A DNA stretch of 64,000 bases from Haloplanus vescus (GCF_900107665.1 NZ_FNQT01000001.1:479742-543741); one strand, 5' to 3'. Shown: positions 9,260 to 18,779, counted from the stretch's first letter. Numbers and translations: made by a program. Notes: generated from the letters alone by a model not told the origin.

Positions 9260-9544
9260 ATGCCCGCCGACCTCATCGAGAAGACGGACCGCTACGAGCG
9301 AATGCTCGCCGACGCCCTCGACGAGGCGGAGGTCCGGCCGCCCGACGACACCCCTCTCGGCGTCGCCGCCGCGGAGTGTCGAGAGATGGCGGTGTCGTAT
9401 CTCGACGACGGCCGTCACTTCCGCGACGCCGACGACCCGGTGAACGCCCTCGCCTCCTTCTCGTACGGGTACGGCTGGCTCGACGCCGGCGTTCGGATGG
9501 GGCTCTTTGCCGTGCCCGAGGAGACAGAACTGTTCACGACGTAG
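9260..9544 (+). CDS. DUF357 domain protein
   Basis: A 94-residue all-helical protein. The C-terminal half, NALASFSYGYGWLDAGVRMGLF, is the conserved DUF357 signature, and the N-terminal part is a helix starting at MPADLIEKTDRYERML. Members are archaeal, soluble and of unknown function. The ATG chosen follows a short spacer; a start nine codons upstream would add a basic, unconserved stretch. It converges on cysS. Confidence 0.85.
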   Translation: MPADLIEKTDRYERMLADALDEAEVRPPDDTPLGVAAAECREMAVSYLDDGRHFRDADDPVNALASFSYGYGWLDAGVRMGLFAVPEETELFTT

Positions 9545-9606
9545 TCATTCGCCACGACGACGAACTTCGGCAACGTCCCGCCTGATACAAAAGTCGTCGA
9601 GCGGTG

Positions 9607-11088
9607 TCAGTACCGGTAGGTCGGCCCGTCGTCGCTGTCCTCGACTTCGATACCCAGCGCTTCCAAGTCGTCGCGCAGCTCGTCGGCCCGTTCGTAGTTG
9701 CCCGCGTCTCGTTCGGCCTCGCGCACATCGAGGACGAGTTCGACCAAGTCGTCCGCGAGATGGGCCTCGCCCGCATCGTCGTCGCCGAACTGGAGGCCGA
9801 AGACGCCCTCGCCGAACGCCTCGAACGTCTCGATGGCGCGTCGGAGGCCCACGTAGTCGTAGGTGTCGCCCTCGTCGACGTGGCGGTTGACCGCCGTCGC
9901 GAGTTCGAGCAACGCCGCCGTCGCCTCCCGAACCCCGAAGTCGTCGTTCATCGCAGCGGTGAACTCCTCGCGCGTTCGCTCGACGGCCGACCGCAGGTCG
10001 TCGGCCTCCATCTTCGTTCGAGCGTCGACGCCGTCGCAGGCCTCGACCGCCGCCTCGTAGGCGCGTTCGAGGCGCTCCCACCGTTCTTCGGCTTCGGTCA
10101 TCGCCGCCGCGCTGTAGGTCTGTGACGACCCGTAGTTGGTCGAGAGGTAGAACGTCCGGATGACGTTCGGCCCGAACTCTGCGAGGGCGTCGGCGACGTA
10201 GAAGTAGTTGCCGAGGCTGGAACTCATCTTCTCGCCTGCGGTCTCGAGCAGGCCCGTGTGGATCCAGTAGCGGGCGAACTGCTCGCCCGTCGCCGCCTCG
10301 CTCTGGGCGATTTCGTTCTCGTGGTGCGGGAAGACCAAGTCGTGGCCGCCGACGTGGATGTCGATGGTGTCGTCAAGGTGGGTCGTGCTCATCGCCGAGC
10401 ACTCGATGTGCCACCCGGGACGCCCCTCGCCCCACGGCGACTCCCACGTCTCGCCGCTGGGCGGAGAGTCGCCGAGCGGTCGGTCGTCCTTGCGGTGTTC
10501 GGCCACGTCGGATGGCGCGACGCCGCCAGCCTTCCAGAGTGCGAAGTCCGCGGGGTTGCGCTTCTCCGAGCGCTCGTTCGGGTCGCCTTGGGCCTCCATC
10601 TCGTCGAGTTGTTGGTTGGAGAGCTTGCCGTACTCCTCGAACTCGGTCACGTCGAAGTAGACGGAGCCGCCGGCCTCGTAGGCGTAGCCGCGGTCGATGA
10701 GCGTCTGCACGAGGTCGATAATCTCCGGAACGTGCTCGGAGACGCGGGGGTAGACCGTCGCGCGCTTCAGGTTCAGGCCGCGCATGTCCGAGAGGACGGA
10801 GCCGACGAACCCTTCCGCCACGTCGAGTTCGGACTCGCCAAGGTCGTCTTCGCCCACGCGGGCGACGATTTTCTCGTTCACGTCGGTGAAGTTCTCGACG
10901 TGGCGCACGTCGTACCCGCAGTGGTCGAGCCAACGGTGCATCACGTCGGCGTGGGTCCACACGCGGGCGTGACCGAGGTGTGCGTCGTCCGAGACCGTCA
11001 ACCCACAGACGTACAGCAGGACTTCCTCGTCCCCTGGTTCGAACTCCTCGCGGTCGCCCGTCAGCGTGTTGGTCACGGACAGCGTCAT
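9607..11088 (-). CDS. cysS: Cysteinyl-tRNA synthetase
   Basis: The 493-residue class I synthetase charges tRNA-Cys. The HIGH motif reads HLGHAR near residue 36 and the KMSKS loop reads KMSSSLGN. The zinc-binding CGL, GWHIECSAMS and HHENEIAQSEAATG segments are also in place. A DALR-type anticodon-binding C-terminus follows (RADELRDDLEALGIEVEDS). The start MTLSVTNTLTGDREEF was chosen because the extra upstream residues are basic and unlike a synthetase start. The C-terminal 170 residues are unusually acidic, consistent with halophilic adaptation. Confidence 0.96.
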   Translation of the reverse strand: MTLSVTNTLTGDREEFEPGDEEVLLYVCGLTVSDDAHLGHARVWTHADVMHRWLDHCGYDVRHVENFTDVNEKIVARVGEDDLGESELDVAEGFVGSVLSDMRGLNLKRATVYPRVSEHVPEIIDLVQTLIDRGYAYEAGGSVYFDVTEFEEYGKLSNQQLDEMEAQGDPNERSEKRNPADFALWKAGGVAPSDVAEHRKDDRPLGDSPPSGETWESPWGEGRPGWHIECSAMSTTHLDDTIDIHVGGHDLVFPHHENEIAQSEAATGEQFARYWIHTGLLETAGEKMSSSLGNYFYVADALAEFGPNVIRTFYLSTNYGSSQTYSAAAMTEAEERWERLERAYEAAVEACDGVDARTKMEADDLRSAVERTREEFTAAMNDDFGVREATAALLELATAVNRHVDEGDTYDYVGLRRAIETFEAFGEGVFGLQFGDDDAGEAHLADDLVELVLDVREAERDAGNYERADELRDDLEALGIEVEDSDDGPTYRY

Positions 11089-11134
11089 GCGAGAGGCGTT
11101 CCGCGCCGAGGCATTAATATCTGAAGAAACGCGG

Positions 11135-11638
11135 TCACGCCGAGTCGGGCACGGCGTCAAGCGCCGCCTCGACGACGCGGAGCGCCTGCCCGCCCGTCCG
11201 CCCGCCCACCACGACGAGCAGATGGTCGCCCGCGACGCCCGCGGCCGTGACGTCGATGTCCGAGGCGTCGAGACGGGCCAAGACGGTCGCCAGCGCCCGC
11301 CCGTCCACGTCGCCGACGGCGAGCAACGCCGTCTGTGACCCGCTGTCGGCGTACACCTCGGACTCGCCGACGGCGAGGAGGGCGTCGCCGTCGCCGTCGA
11401 AACCGACGCCGCGTTCGACGGTGACGCGAGCGTCGCGGTCGGTCGTCGTGCGCGCCGGCAGGTCGTCGGCGAAGCGGCGGAGCGCGGCGGCGACGGCGTC
11501 GTCGGACGGGTCGCCGTTCGGGGCTTCGATATCGAGCGTCGTGGCGGCGGCCCGGAAGTTGACGACGCCCGCTCGAAGCGCGTCGAGCAGGAAGGGTCGC
11601 TCGCGGACGGCCTCGCGCGTCGCTTCGGCGATGGACAT
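11135..11638 (-). CDS. Conserved haloarchaeal protein upstream of cysS
   Basis: A 167-residue soluble protein. The N-terminus (MSIAEATREAVRERPFLLDALRAGVVNFRAAATTL) looks like a helical DNA-binding or ACT-linker region. The C-terminal half alternates hydrophobic strands (TALLAVGDVDGRALATVLARL, DIDVTAAGVAGDHLLVVVGGRTGGQALRVVEAAL), as in ACT-like alpha-beta domains. It ends 46 bases before cysS on the same strand and may be co-transcribed. The function is unknown; a small regulator is only an inference from the two-part layout. Confidence 0.72.
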   Translation of the reverse strand: MSIAEATREAVRERPFLLDALRAGVVNFRAAATTLDIEAPNGDPSDDAVAAALRRFADDLPARTTTDRDARVTVERGVGFDGDGDALLAVGESEVYADSGSQTALLAVGDVDGRALATVLARLDASDIDVTAAGVAGDHLLVVVGGRTGGQALRVVEAALDAVPDSA

Positions 11639-11858
11639 ATCCGCCGACTGCGACCGGTCGGCGGATAAACGCGCCGACTCTCGACCTGTCGGGGTGATTA
11701 CAGAAGTGTGATTCAGCGTACAGTTATGAGAGTCGAACCACTGTCCCGAAACGCGGCGGGCGACAATCCCCCCCGTCGACCCCCGCCGACGCTTCTCGGC
11801 CCGCCCACGGTCGGAATCAAAGTCTGTTTATCCGGGTCGGCGCCTACATGACCTACGA

Positions 11859-12635
11859 ATGACTGACGTCAGCGTTATCGGATGCGGCCACATGGGGAGC
11901 GCCCTCGTCAAGGGCCTCTCGCGGGTCGACACCCACCGGGTGACGGCGTGTGACCGGAACCACGACACTCTGGAGGCACTCGACCCGTACTGTGCGCAGA
12001 CGACGACGGACGTCGCGGAGGCGGCGACTGCCGACGTGGTAATCGTCGCCGTCAAGCCCAACTCCATCGAGTCGGTGCTCGACGACCTGGACCTGCCGGC
12101 GTCGACGACGCTGGTCTCCGTCGCGGCGGGCGTCCCCCGGTCGTTCCTCCAGCGACACACGGACGCGACGGTGGTTCGCGTCATGCCGAATATGGCGGCG
12201 GAGACGGGCAACATGGCCGCCGCCGTCGCGTGGGACGACCCGGACGACGCCGTCGCCGGCCTCCTCGACGACTTGGGCGAGTACGTCGTCGTCGACGAGG
12301 ACCAGATGGACGTGGCGACGGCGCTCAACGGGAGCGGTCCCGCCTTCGTCTACTACTTCATCCAGTCGATGCAGAACGCCGCCGTCGCGGAGGGCTTGGA
12401 CCCTGATGCCGCCGAGACGCTCGCGGCCCAGACGTTCAAGGGGGCCGCCGAGACGGTGCTTCGGGCCGACGAGGACGTGGCGGAACTCATCGACGCCGTC
12501 TGCTCCGAGGGCGGCACGACCATCGAGGGGATGGAGGTCCTGTGGGACAGCGACGTGGAATCGGTCGTGGGCGAGACGCTGGGCGCCGCGGCAGAGCGCT
12601 CGCGGGAACTCGCCGGAGACTTCGACGATGAGTGA
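11859..12635 (+). CDS. proC: Pyrroline-5-carboxylate reductase
   Basis: The 258-residue NAD(P)H-dependent enzyme makes the last step of proline synthesis. The N-terminal Rossmann motif is [27 protein letters not shown] follows the central strand, and the C-terminal dimerisation part holds [16 protein letters not shown] and [12 protein letters not shown], all typical of ProC. It is the first gene of a proC-proB-proA operon; the proB start lies inside its last codons (8-base overlap). The order is unusual relative to the bacterial proBA pair but regular in haloarchaea. Confidence 0.96.
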   Translation: MTDVSVIGCGHMGSALVKGLSRVDTHRVTACDRNHDTLEALDPYCAQTTTDVAEAATADVVIVAVKPNSIESVLDDLDLPASTTLVSVAAGVPRSFLQRHTDATVVRVMPNMAAETGNMAAAVAWDDPDDAVAGLLDDLGEYVVVDEDQMDVATALNGSGPAFVYYFIQSMQNAAVAEGLDPDAAETLAAQTFKGAAETVLRADEDVAELIDAVCSEGGTTIEGMEVLWDSDVESVVGETLGAAAERSRELAGDFDDE

Positions 12636-13473
12636 AGAGGAGGCGGTGACCCAGGCGGAGATAGAGCGGACCCGCCAACTCGCCGCGGACGCCGAACGCG
12701 TCGTCGTGAAGGCCGGCACCAACTCCCTTACCGACGACGAGTCCAACCTCGACGACGAGAAACTCGACAAACTCGTCGACGACATCGAGGACCTCCTCTC
12801 GCGCGGGAAGGAGGTCATCCTCGTCTCCTCGGGCGCCATCGGCGCCGGGAAAGGGCGGGTGGGCTACCCCCAAGAGACCGTCGAGGAGTCGCAGGCGCTG
12901 TCGACGGTGGGTCAGAGCCACCTGATGCGACGCTACACGGAGAGTTTCGAGCGCTACGGGCGCACCGTCTCCCAGATTCTGCTGACCGACCACGACCTCG
13001 GCAACCCCGAACGGTTCACCAACTTCCGCAACACCATCGAGACCCTACTGGACTGGGGCGTCGTCCCCATCATCAACGAGAACGACGCGGTGGCGACCGA
13101 GGAGATTCGCATCGGCGACAACGACATGCTGTCGGCGTCGGTCGCTGTCGGCGTCGACGTCGACTTGCTGGTGACGCTCACCGACGTGGACGCCATCTAC
13201 ACCGGCAACCCGAAACGCGACCCGGACGCGGAGCGCATCGAGGCCATCGGGCGCAACTACGGCCACGTGCAGGAACTCATCGCCGGCGCGTCGAGCGAGG
13301 GCGTCGGCTTCGGCGGTATCGAGACGAAGGTGCAGGGCGCTCGCGACGCCAGCGAGCACGGCATCCCGGCCATCATCGCCGGGTCGTCGGAGCCGGACGT
13401 GCTGGAACGAATCGCTACTGGCAAATCCGTGGGGACGATATTCATTCCCGTGAACGGTGTCATCGATGACTGA
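12628..13473 (+). CDS. proB: Glutamate 5-kinase
   Basis: The 281-residue amino-acid kinase phosphorylates glutamate, the first step of proline synthesis. The amino-acid kinase fold is visible: [70 protein letters not shown], and the substrate-loop [26 protein letters not shown]. There is no C-terminal PUA domain, so it is the short archaeal form. The start ATG lies within the proC stop region, and the stop region again contains the proA start; both overlaps are ATGASTGA. Confidence 0.95.
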   Translation: MSEEEAVTQAEIERTRQLAADAERVVVKAGTNSLTDDESNLDDEKLDKLVDDIEDLLSRGKEVILVSSGAIGAGKGRVGYPQETVEESQALSTVGQSHLMRRYTESFERYGRTVSQILLTDHDLGNPERFTNFRNTIETLLDWGVVPIINENDAVATEEIRIGDNDMLSASVAVGVDVDLLVTLTDVDAIYTGNPKRDPDAERIEAIGRNYGHVQELIAGASSEGVGFGGIETKVQGARDASEHGIPAIIAGSSEPDVLERIATGKSVGTIFIPVNGVIDD

Positions 13474-14803
13474 ACGAGCCACAGAGGAGAAGGTCGCGGA
13501 GGCACAGACCGCGGCGCTGGAGTTGGCGAAAGCCGACGACGAGGTGCGAAGCGCCGCCTTACACGACATCGCGGACGCCATCGAGGACGCGGAGGCGCGT
13601 ATCCTCGAGGCCAACGAGAAAGACGTCGCCGAGGGCGAGGAGATGCTCGAAGCCGGCGAGTACAGTCGCGCACTCGTCGACCGCCTCGAACTCTCGCCGT
13701 CGAAACTCGAGAGCATCGCGGAGATGGTCCGGAGCGTCGCCGAACAGGACGACCCCCTCGGGCGGACGCTCTCGGCCCGCCGTCTGGACGAGGACCTCGA
13801 ACTCTACAAGGTGGGCGTCCCCATCGGCGTCATCGGCACCGTCTTCGAGTCCCGCCCCGACGCGCTGGTCCAAATCGCCGCCCTGAGCCTCAAGTCGGGC
13901 AACGCGGTGATTCTCAAGGGCGGCAGCGAGGCCAGCCACTCGAATCGCGTCCTCTACGAAATCATCCGCGACGCGACGGCGGACCTCGACGTGCCCGAGG
14001 GCTGGGCGCAACTCATCGAGGCCCGCGAGGACGTCAACACCATGCTCGACATGGACGACGCCATCGACCTCCTGATGCCCCGCGGGAGTTCCGAGTTCGT
14101 CAGCTACATCCAGGACAACACCCAGATTCCCGTTCTCGGGCACACGGAGGGTATCTGTCACGTCTTCGTCGACCGCGAAGCCGACCTCTCGATGGCCGAG
14201 GACGTCGCCTTCGACGCGAAGGTGCAGTATCCCGCCGTCTGCAACGCCGTGGAGACCTTGCTGGTCCACGAGGCCGTCGCCGAAGACTTCCTCCCCGAGA
14301 TAGTGGAGCGCTACCGCGAGGCCGACGTCACCCTGCGCGGCGACGGCGCCACCCGCCAAATCGTGGACCTCGACCCCGCGACCGACGACGACTGGGACAC
14401 GGAGTACGGCGACCTCGAACTCTCGATCAAGGTGGTCGACTCGCTCGCTACCGCTATCGACCACATCAACACCCACGGCTCGAAACACACCGAGTCCATC
14501 CTGACCGAAGATTCCGACCGCGCGAGCACGTTCATGCGAAGCATCGACGCGGCGAGCGTCTTCCACAACGCCTCGACGCGCTTCGCCGACGGCTACCGCT
14601 ACGGCCTCGGCGCCGAAGTCGGCATCAGCACGGGCAAGATTCACGCCCGCGGCCCCGTCGGCCTCGAAGGCCTCACCACCTACAAGTACTACCTGGAGGG
14701 CGACGGCCAGCTCGTCGCCACCTACTCCGGCGAGAGCGCGAAGCCCTACCGCCACGAGGAGTTCGCGGGCGAGTGGGTTCCCGGCCACCTCGCCGAGGAG
14801 TGA
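13466..14803 (+). CDS. proA: Gamma-glutamyl phosphate reductase
   Basis: The 445-residue aldehyde-dehydrogenase-fold enzyme reduces gamma-glutamyl phosphate to the semialdehyde. Diagnostic segments are [28 protein letters not shown], the region around the catalytic cysteine ([16 protein letters not shown]), and [30 protein letters not shown] at the 8-base overlap with proB was preferred over a GTG nine bases earlier because it repeats the proC-proB junction exactly. The tight overlaps imply translational coupling of the three steps. Confidence 0.96.
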   Translation: MTERATEEKVAEAQTAALELAKADDEVRSAALHDIADAIEDAEARILEANEKDVAEGEEMLEAGEYSRALVDRLELSPSKLESIAEMVRSVAEQDDPLGRTLSARRLDEDLELYKVGVPIGVIGTVFESRPDALVQIAALSLKSGNAVILKGGSEASHSNRVLYEIIRDATADLDVPEGWAQLIEAREDVNTMLDMDDAIDLLMPRGSSEFVSYIQDNTQIPVLGHTEGICHVFVDREADLSMAEDVAFDAKVQYPAVCNAVETLLVHEAVAEDFLPEIVERYREADVTLRGDGATRQIVDLDPATDDDWDTEYGDLELSIKVVDSLATAIDHINTHGSKHTESILTEDSDRASTFMRSIDAASVFHNASTRFADGYRYGLGAEVGISTGKIHARGPVGLEGLTTYKYYLEGDGQLVATYSGESAKPYRHEEFAGEWVPGHLAEE

Positions 14804-14891
14804 GGCGATTCGGGCGCTGACGCCTCGAATCCTCTCGATAGCGTGGCTAGACCCTCATTTTAACACCGTCCTTGCCAATTGGTAGCTCGGT

Positions 14892-15650
14892 ATGTCCGAC
14901 CCGGGTCTCACCAGCGTCGTTCGGCGGGCGAGCGTGTTCGAGTCCGAAGCCGAAGCGCAGCGGACTATCGACGCGACGCTTCGTGCGCTCGCGGCGTGTC
15001 TCACACAGGACGAGCGCCGCGAGGTGGCGTCGTGGCTCGGCGACCGCTACGCGTCGGCCGTCCGCGAGATGGACAGCACCGACCCGACGCCGCCGAGCAT
15101 CGACGAGTTCGTCGACCGGGTGCGCTCGGACGCCGAGGTGGACAGCCCGCGCCCGAAGATTCGAGTGGCGCTTGCGGGCCTGCGCACCGTCATCGGGCCC
15201 GAGGCGTTCGCCGACCTCCGCGCGCAACTCCCGCCGGCGTACGGGTCGCTGTTCGACCCCGCGTCGGTCGAACCGGGGGCGACGTTCGTCGATATCGTCG
15301 CCGACGCCGGCGCGTTCGAACGCGACATCGCGGAGTCCGCCGCTCGCGCGACGCTGACGGTGCTCGGCTATCGACTCGCGGAGGGGGAAGCCACGGACGT
15401 GGCGCCCTACCTACGTGGCGACGCCTCGGCGTGGCTCTCCCGACGAGCGACCAACGACGCGGGGACGTTCGGCGCCGACGGGTTTGTCGACCGAGTCGCC
15501 GACAGAACCGGCGCGTCCGAGGGGCGCGCCCGCGAGTACGTGTCGGCCGTTGGCGACGCGCTCGCGGAATCCGTGCCCGAACGCGAGCGAGAGCGGGCCG
15601 CGGCCCAACTGCCCGATAGTTACGAGCCGCTACTCGATTTGCGGGTGTGA
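14892..15650 (+). CDS. Tandem DUF2267 protein
   Basis: The 252-residue protein contains two copies of a helical repeat. The first is EAEAQRTIDATLRALAACLTQDERREVASWLGDRYA (residues ~18-53), and the second starts ERDIAESAARATLTVLGYRLAEGEATDVAPYL (~residue 140). Each is followed by a shorter DEFVDRV or DGFVDRVADRTG unit. This is the pattern of DUF2267, small bundles found in bacteria and haloarchaea without a defined role. The protein is soluble with no cysteine pair. It has its own promoter region after proA and converges on a membrane-anchored protein. Confidence 0.8.
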   Translation: MSDPGLTSVVRRASVFESEAEAQRTIDATLRALAACLTQDERREVASWLGDRYASAVREMDSTDPTPPSIDEFVDRVRSDAEVDSPRPKIRVALAGLRTVIGPEAFADLRAQLPPAYGSLFDPASVEPGATFVDIVADAGAFERDIAESAARATLTVLGYRLAEGEATDVAPYLRGDASAWLSRRATNDAGTFGADGFVDRVADRTGASEGRAREYVSAVGDALAESVPERERERAAAQLPDSYEPLLDLRV

Positions 15651-15660
15651 GACAGCGCAG

Positions 15661-16242
15661 TTACCGCAGTAAGGCGACGAGCGCGACGAGGACGGCGCCC
15701 ACGACGACGCCGGCACCGATGAGGACCGCCGGGGTCTGAACGGCGTTGGCGACGCTGATGGCGACGGCGATTGCGAGCAGGCCGAGACCGAGCACGGGCA
15801 GCGTCCGCCGACTGGGGAGGACGCCCGCGAGGCGGTCGGTGAGCGGTGGTTTCGACGGGCCGGTGTCCTCGGTCTGGGGCGTCGAGAGCGTCTCGTCGAC
15901 GTCGACCGACTGGTCGTCCGTCTCGGGTTCGACCGTCACCTCGATTTCGACCGTCTCGGAGCCGTAGCCGGTGGCGATTTGGAGCGTCCCCGTCACGGGC
16001 GAGTCGACGGATTCGACGCCGATGGGGACCGAATGCGTCGCGCCTTGCTCGACGAAGATATTGCCGTCGGAGTCGACGCGTGCCACGGCCGAGAGGGCGT
16101 CGTCGGCGTGGACGTGAGCGTGGACGGCTTCACCGTGGTTGCGGAGTTCGAGGGAGAACGACCGGTCGATGGTGAACTCGGCAGGCGCCTCCACAGTGTG
16201 AAGCGCTCCACGGTTTAACTCGACGAGCAAGACCGGAGTCAC
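15661..16242 (-). CDS. Membrane-anchored protein with Ig-like domain
   Basis: A 193-residue protein with a beta-rich N-terminal part (residues 1-~105: FSLELRNHGEAVHAHVHADD, GNIFVEQGATHSVPIGVES, GTLQIATGYGSETVEIEVTVEPE). An acidic linker follows, then two closely spaced C-terminal membrane helices (LPVLGLGLLAIAVAISVANAV and AVLIGAGVVVGAVLVALVALL). The helical hairpin would leave both ends on the same side. The CARDB-like repeat rhythm suggests a scaffold or sensor domain. I do not recognise a specific function. Confidence 0.72.
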   Translation of the reverse strand: MTPVLLVELNRGALHTVEAPAEFTIDRSFSLELRNHGEAVHAHVHADDALSAVARVDSDGNIFVEQGATHSVPIGVESVDSPVTGTLQIATGYGSETVEIEVTVEPETDDQSVDVDETLSTPQTEDTGPSKPPLTDRLAGVLPSRRTLPVLGLGLLAIAVAISVANAVQTPAVLIGAGVVVGAVLVALVALLR

Positions 16243-16309
16243 ACACGGGAGTCACACCGAGGGACGAAAAAACTTCAGGCCGAACGCCGGGTCGACGGCG
16301 CGTCCCGCG

Positions 16310-16498
16310 TCATTCTTCGTCGCGCATGTCCGGCGGCAGGAGGTTCGGGATGCCGTCCTCGATGGGGTACACCTCGCCCGTGGTGGTTCCGATGAGGCGG
16401 CCTTCGACGATTTCCTCGCCGTCTCGCTCCTCGACTTCGAGTTCGAGGTCGCTCTTGTCGAGCGGGTCACAGAGGATTTCCATTAGGGATTCCTTCAT
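16310..16498 (-). CDS. Trm112-like methyltransferase activator
   Basis: A 62-residue protein with the Trm112 layout: MKESLMEILCDPLDKSDLELE, a central GRLIGTTTGEVYPIEDGIPNLLPPDM and a short acidic end. Trm112 proteins bind and stabilise tRNA, rRNA and release-factor methyltransferases. The zinc cysteines are reduced here to one (C10), as in many short archaeal and bacterial YcaR-like forms. The start was taken at the ATG that keeps the usual residues before the ILCDP motif. No methyltransferase is adjacent. Confidence 0.85.
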   Translation of the reverse strand: MKESLMEILCDPLDKSDLELEVEERDGEEIVEGRLIGTTTGEVYPIEDGIPNLLPPDMRDEE

Positions 16499-16548
16499 TG
16501 GACGGGAGGTGGCGGCGGGCCGATAAAAATCCACGGGTCCGGCGCGAC

Positions 16549-16809
16549 TCAGGCGCGCCAGATTGCCGTCACGACCCGGTCGTCTCGTTCGACCGTCTCG
16601 TACGCGAACCCCCGGTCGTCGAGGCGGGGGAACAGGTGCTGTGGAACGCGGTCATTTACCTGCACGATGACGCCGTCGTCGAGGTCCGCGGCGGTTTCGA
16701 GCGTCTGTTTCAGCGGCTCCGGCGGCGGCAGTTCCCGCACGTCGAGCACCTCGCGGGAGTCGGTCGCCGGGGCGTCCGTCTCGGCCAAGAGGGTATCGAC
16801 GCCTGACAT
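16549..16809 (-). CDS. DUF2249 protein
   Basis: An 86-residue protein with the DUF2249 features: LDVRELPPPEPLKQTLETAADLDDGVIVQVNDRVPQHLFPRLDDRGFAYETVERDD. The fold is TusA-like (DVRELPPPEPLKQTLE resembles the sulfur-carrier DxRGxxCPxP region but lacks the cysteine). DUF2249 genes commonly sit near nitrite reductase and haem genes in haloarchaea. Its promoter carries the CGAAC-N2-GTTCG site 38 nt before the ATG, the same as two neighbouring operons, so it is probably co-regulated with them. The exact role is unknown. Confidence 0.82.
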   Translation of the reverse strand: MSGVDTLLAETDAPATDSREVLDVRELPPPEPLKQTLETAADLDDGVIVQVNDRVPQHLFPRLDDRGFAYETVERDDRVVTAIWRA

Positions 16810-16847
16810 ACATACTCGTTGAACGGGGCGCACCGAGGGGGTTGCCC

Positions 16848-16859
16848 CGAACACGTTCG
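16848..16859 (-). promoter_or_regulatory. CGAAC-N2-GTTCG operator, DUF2249 promoter
   Basis: CGAACACGTTCG is an inverted repeat with 5-base arms. Exactly 38 bases separate it from the ATG of the DUF2249 gene on the minus strand, and 53 from the divergent SRPBCC gene. The same element at the same 38-base distance precedes two other start codons nearby. The arms resemble those I recall for the haloarchaeal denitrification regulator NarO; the spacer length should be checked. Confidence 0.7.
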
Positions 16860-16912
16860 CCCGGAGTTTCGTCCGGGACGAGGTTCTTGGTAGTGGCGAC
16901 AGGACTCCCGCT

Positions 16913-17329
16913 ATGGAATCAGTCACCGTCTCGCGGACGATTGCCGCACCGAGAGAGGTCGTACAGTCGGCGATGGAGGACGTAGAGACGTTCATGCTCG
17001 CCGCGGGTTTCGACGACGTGACCGTGGAGGGCGACCGCATCGACCTCGAAAACCGGGTGGGCATCGCGACCATCGAACTGACGCTCGAACGCGTCGACGT
17101 TCAGGACGCCGTCCTCGCGTACGAACAGCGCGACGGCATCTTCGAGTCGATGCGCACCGTCTATCGGCTCTCCGACGCGGGCGAGGCCGGAACCACCGTC
17201 GAGGCGACGACGGACTTCGCCCTCGACGTGGCGCTCGTCGGCGACCTGCTCGATTCGACGGTCATCCGCCGCCAGCGCCGCAAAGAGCTCGAAGCGCAGT
17301 TCGACTACCTCGAATCGGCGGCGGACTGA
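16913..17329 (+). CDS. SRPBCC family protein
   Basis: A 138-residue START/Bet v1-like protein. It begins with the family start MESVTVSRTIAAPREVVQSAMEDVETFMLAAGFDDVTVEGDRI. Strands DLENRVGIATIELTLERV and TVEATTDFALDVALVGDLL follow, then a long C-terminal helix (STVIRRQRRKELEAQFDYLES). These domains bind hydrophobic ligands; the ligand is unknown. It diverges from the DUF2249 gene and could share the operator between them, though its spacing differs. It lies just upstream of the CGCGG-peptide operon. Confidence 0.83.
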   Translation: MESVTVSRTIAAPREVVQSAMEDVETFMLAAGFDDVTVEGDRIDLENRVGIATIELTLERVDVQDAVLAYEQRDGIFESMRTVYRLSDAGEAGTTVEATTDFALDVALVGDLLDSTVIRRQRRKELEAQFDYLESAAD

Positions 17330-17350
17330 CGTTCTGACACCCAACTGAAA

Positions 17351-17362
17351 CGAACGTGTTCG
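17351..17362 (+). promoter_or_regulatory. CGAAC-N2-GTTCG operator, peptide/radical SAM operon
   Basis: CGAACGTGTTCG with 5-base inverted arms, 38 bases before the ATG of the CGCGG-peptide gene. No good TATA box lies between, which fits a promoter that needs an activator bound just upstream of the BRE/TATA position. Confidence 0.7.
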
Positions 17363-17400
17363 GGGGACGATTTGGGGGCGAGCGACTACAATCACTCTCT

Positions 17401-17676
17401 ATGAGCCAATCCGATAGCACCGTCCACGACACGTCGTGGTCGGCGAACCTCGAAGGTCCCGAACACGCCGCCAGTCGCGACCTGTTGATGGAGCAGGCAA
17501 TCGAGGCCGTCGAACAGACGGCCCCGGGCAACCACGTCAATCTCGTCACGCACGCCGACCACGGTCACCCGGAGGCGTACCTCTATCCGACGCTCCGAGA
17601 GCGGTTCGAGGACGTGACCCTCGAGTACGTCGACCAGTGTGGGTGTGGCGGATACGTCACTCGCGTTCACGTCTGA
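17401..17676 (+). CDS. CGCGG-type peptide, candidate radical-SAM substrate
   Basis: A 91-residue soluble protein. Its C-terminus carries VDQCGCGGYVTRVHV, which matches the CGCGG family of putative radical-SAM-modified peptides. The middle part is rich in histidine and acidic residues (NLVTHADHGHPEAYLYPTLRERFEDVTLEY). The next gene starts 2 bases after the stop and encodes a radical SAM/SPASM enzyme, so the pair is almost certainly translated together. Assignment as a modified peptide is by family and context; no leader cleavage site can be seen. A metal- or haem-handling protein is the main alternative. Confidence 0.78.
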   Translation: MSQSDSTVHDTSWSANLEGPEHAASRDLLMEQAIEAVEQTAPGNHVNLVTHADHGHPEAYLYPTLRERFEDVTLEYVDQCGCGGYVTRVHV

Positions 17677-17678
17677 CC

Positions 17679-18776
17679 ATGCACGCCAACGTCGACACGG
17701 ACCGACGGCCGTTCGTGCTCGTGTGGGAACTGACGCGAGCGTGTGAGCTGACGTGCAAGCACTGCCGGGCCGACGCCCAACCGGACCGCCACCCCGACGA
17801 ACTCACGACCGAGGAGGGGAAGGCGCTCCTCGACGAGGCGCGAGCGTTCGGCGAGAACCAACTGGTCGTCCTCTCGGGCGGCGACCCACTCGTCCGCGAC
17901 GACACCGTCGAACTCGTCGAGTACGGGGCGGACCGCGGCCTCCTGATGACGCTGACGCCGAGCGGAACGGCGTCGCTGACGCCCGACCGCGTCTCGGCGC
18001 TCGCCGACGCGGGGGCACGTCGCCTCGCGCTGAGCATCGACGGTGGCTCGCGCGCCACGCACGACGAGTTCCGCGGCGAGCCCGGAAGTTTCGATTCGAC
18101 GCTCCGCGCGGCGCGTGCGGCCCACGACGCCGGCCTCCCCCTCCAGATAAACACGACCGTCTGCGCCCAGACGGTCGACGACCTCCCGGCGATTCGCGAG
18201 TTGGTCTCCGACCTCGGTGCGGTGCTCTGGTCGGTGTTCTTCCTCGTGCCCGTCGGCCGCGGGGCCGTCCTCGACTCCATCGACCCGGACCGCGCCGAAG
18301 ACGTGATGGCGTGGCTGGCGGCGGTCGAAGACGACGCCTCCTTCGGGGTCAAGACCACGGAAGCGCCCCACTACCGGCGGGTCGCGCTCCAAGAGCGACA
18401 GGGAGACGGCGCCGACGCCGCCGCCGACGCCATCGGTCGCCGGACGGGAATCACGGCCGGCGACGGCTTCGCGTTCGTCAGCCACGTCGGCGACGTGTAT
18501 CCCTCCGGCTTCCTCCCGGAGTCGGCGGGGAACGTCCGCGAACAGGGGCTGGTCGAGACGTATCGCGACGCGGACCTGTTCACCAGCCTCCGCGACCCCG
18601 ACGCGCTCCGCGGGAAGTGTGGCGCGTGCGAGTATCGCGGCGTCTGCGGCGGGAGTCGGTCGCGCGCGTACGCCACGACGGGCGACCCGCTGGCGAGCGA
18701 CCCACTCTGTGCATACGTCCCCGAAGAGTACGACGGACCGCTCCCGGACGGCAGAACGCCGGTCTCGGGCGACTGA
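17679..18776 (+). CDS. Radical SAM/SPASM domain protein
   Basis: The 365-residue enzyme has the radical SAM cluster motif CELTCKHC (C22, C26, C29), the GGDP motif for SAM binding (LSGGDPLVRDD), and a C-terminal SPASM region CGACEYRGVCGGSRSRAY with a late cysteine in SDPLC. This organisation resembles the haem-pathway enzymes AhbC/AhbD/NirJ and the TIGR04053-type proteins. It lies between the CGCGG peptide and a HemA-dimerisation-like protein. Two readings are possible: it modifies the peptide, or it acts in haem or haem d1 synthesis with the peptide as helper. Its promoter element points to low-oxygen expression. Confidence 0.86.
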   Translation: MHANVDTDRRPFVLVWELTRACELTCKHCRADAQPDRHPDELTTEEGKALLDEARAFGENQLVVLSGGDPLVRDDTVELVEYGADRGLLMTLTPSGTASLTPDRVSALADAGARRLALSIDGGSRATHDEFRGEPGSFDSTLRAARAAHDAGLPLQINTTVCAQTVDDLPAIRELVSDLGAVLWSVFFLVPVGRGAVLDSIDPDRAEDVMAWLAAVEDDASFGVKTTEAPHYRRVALQERQGDGADAAADAIGRRTGITAGDGFAFVSHVGDVYPSGFLPESAGNVREQGLVETYRDADLFTSLRDPDALRGKCGACEYRGVCGGSRSRAYATTGDPLASDPLCAYVPEEYDGPLPDGRTPVSGD

Positions 18777-18779
18777 GCC

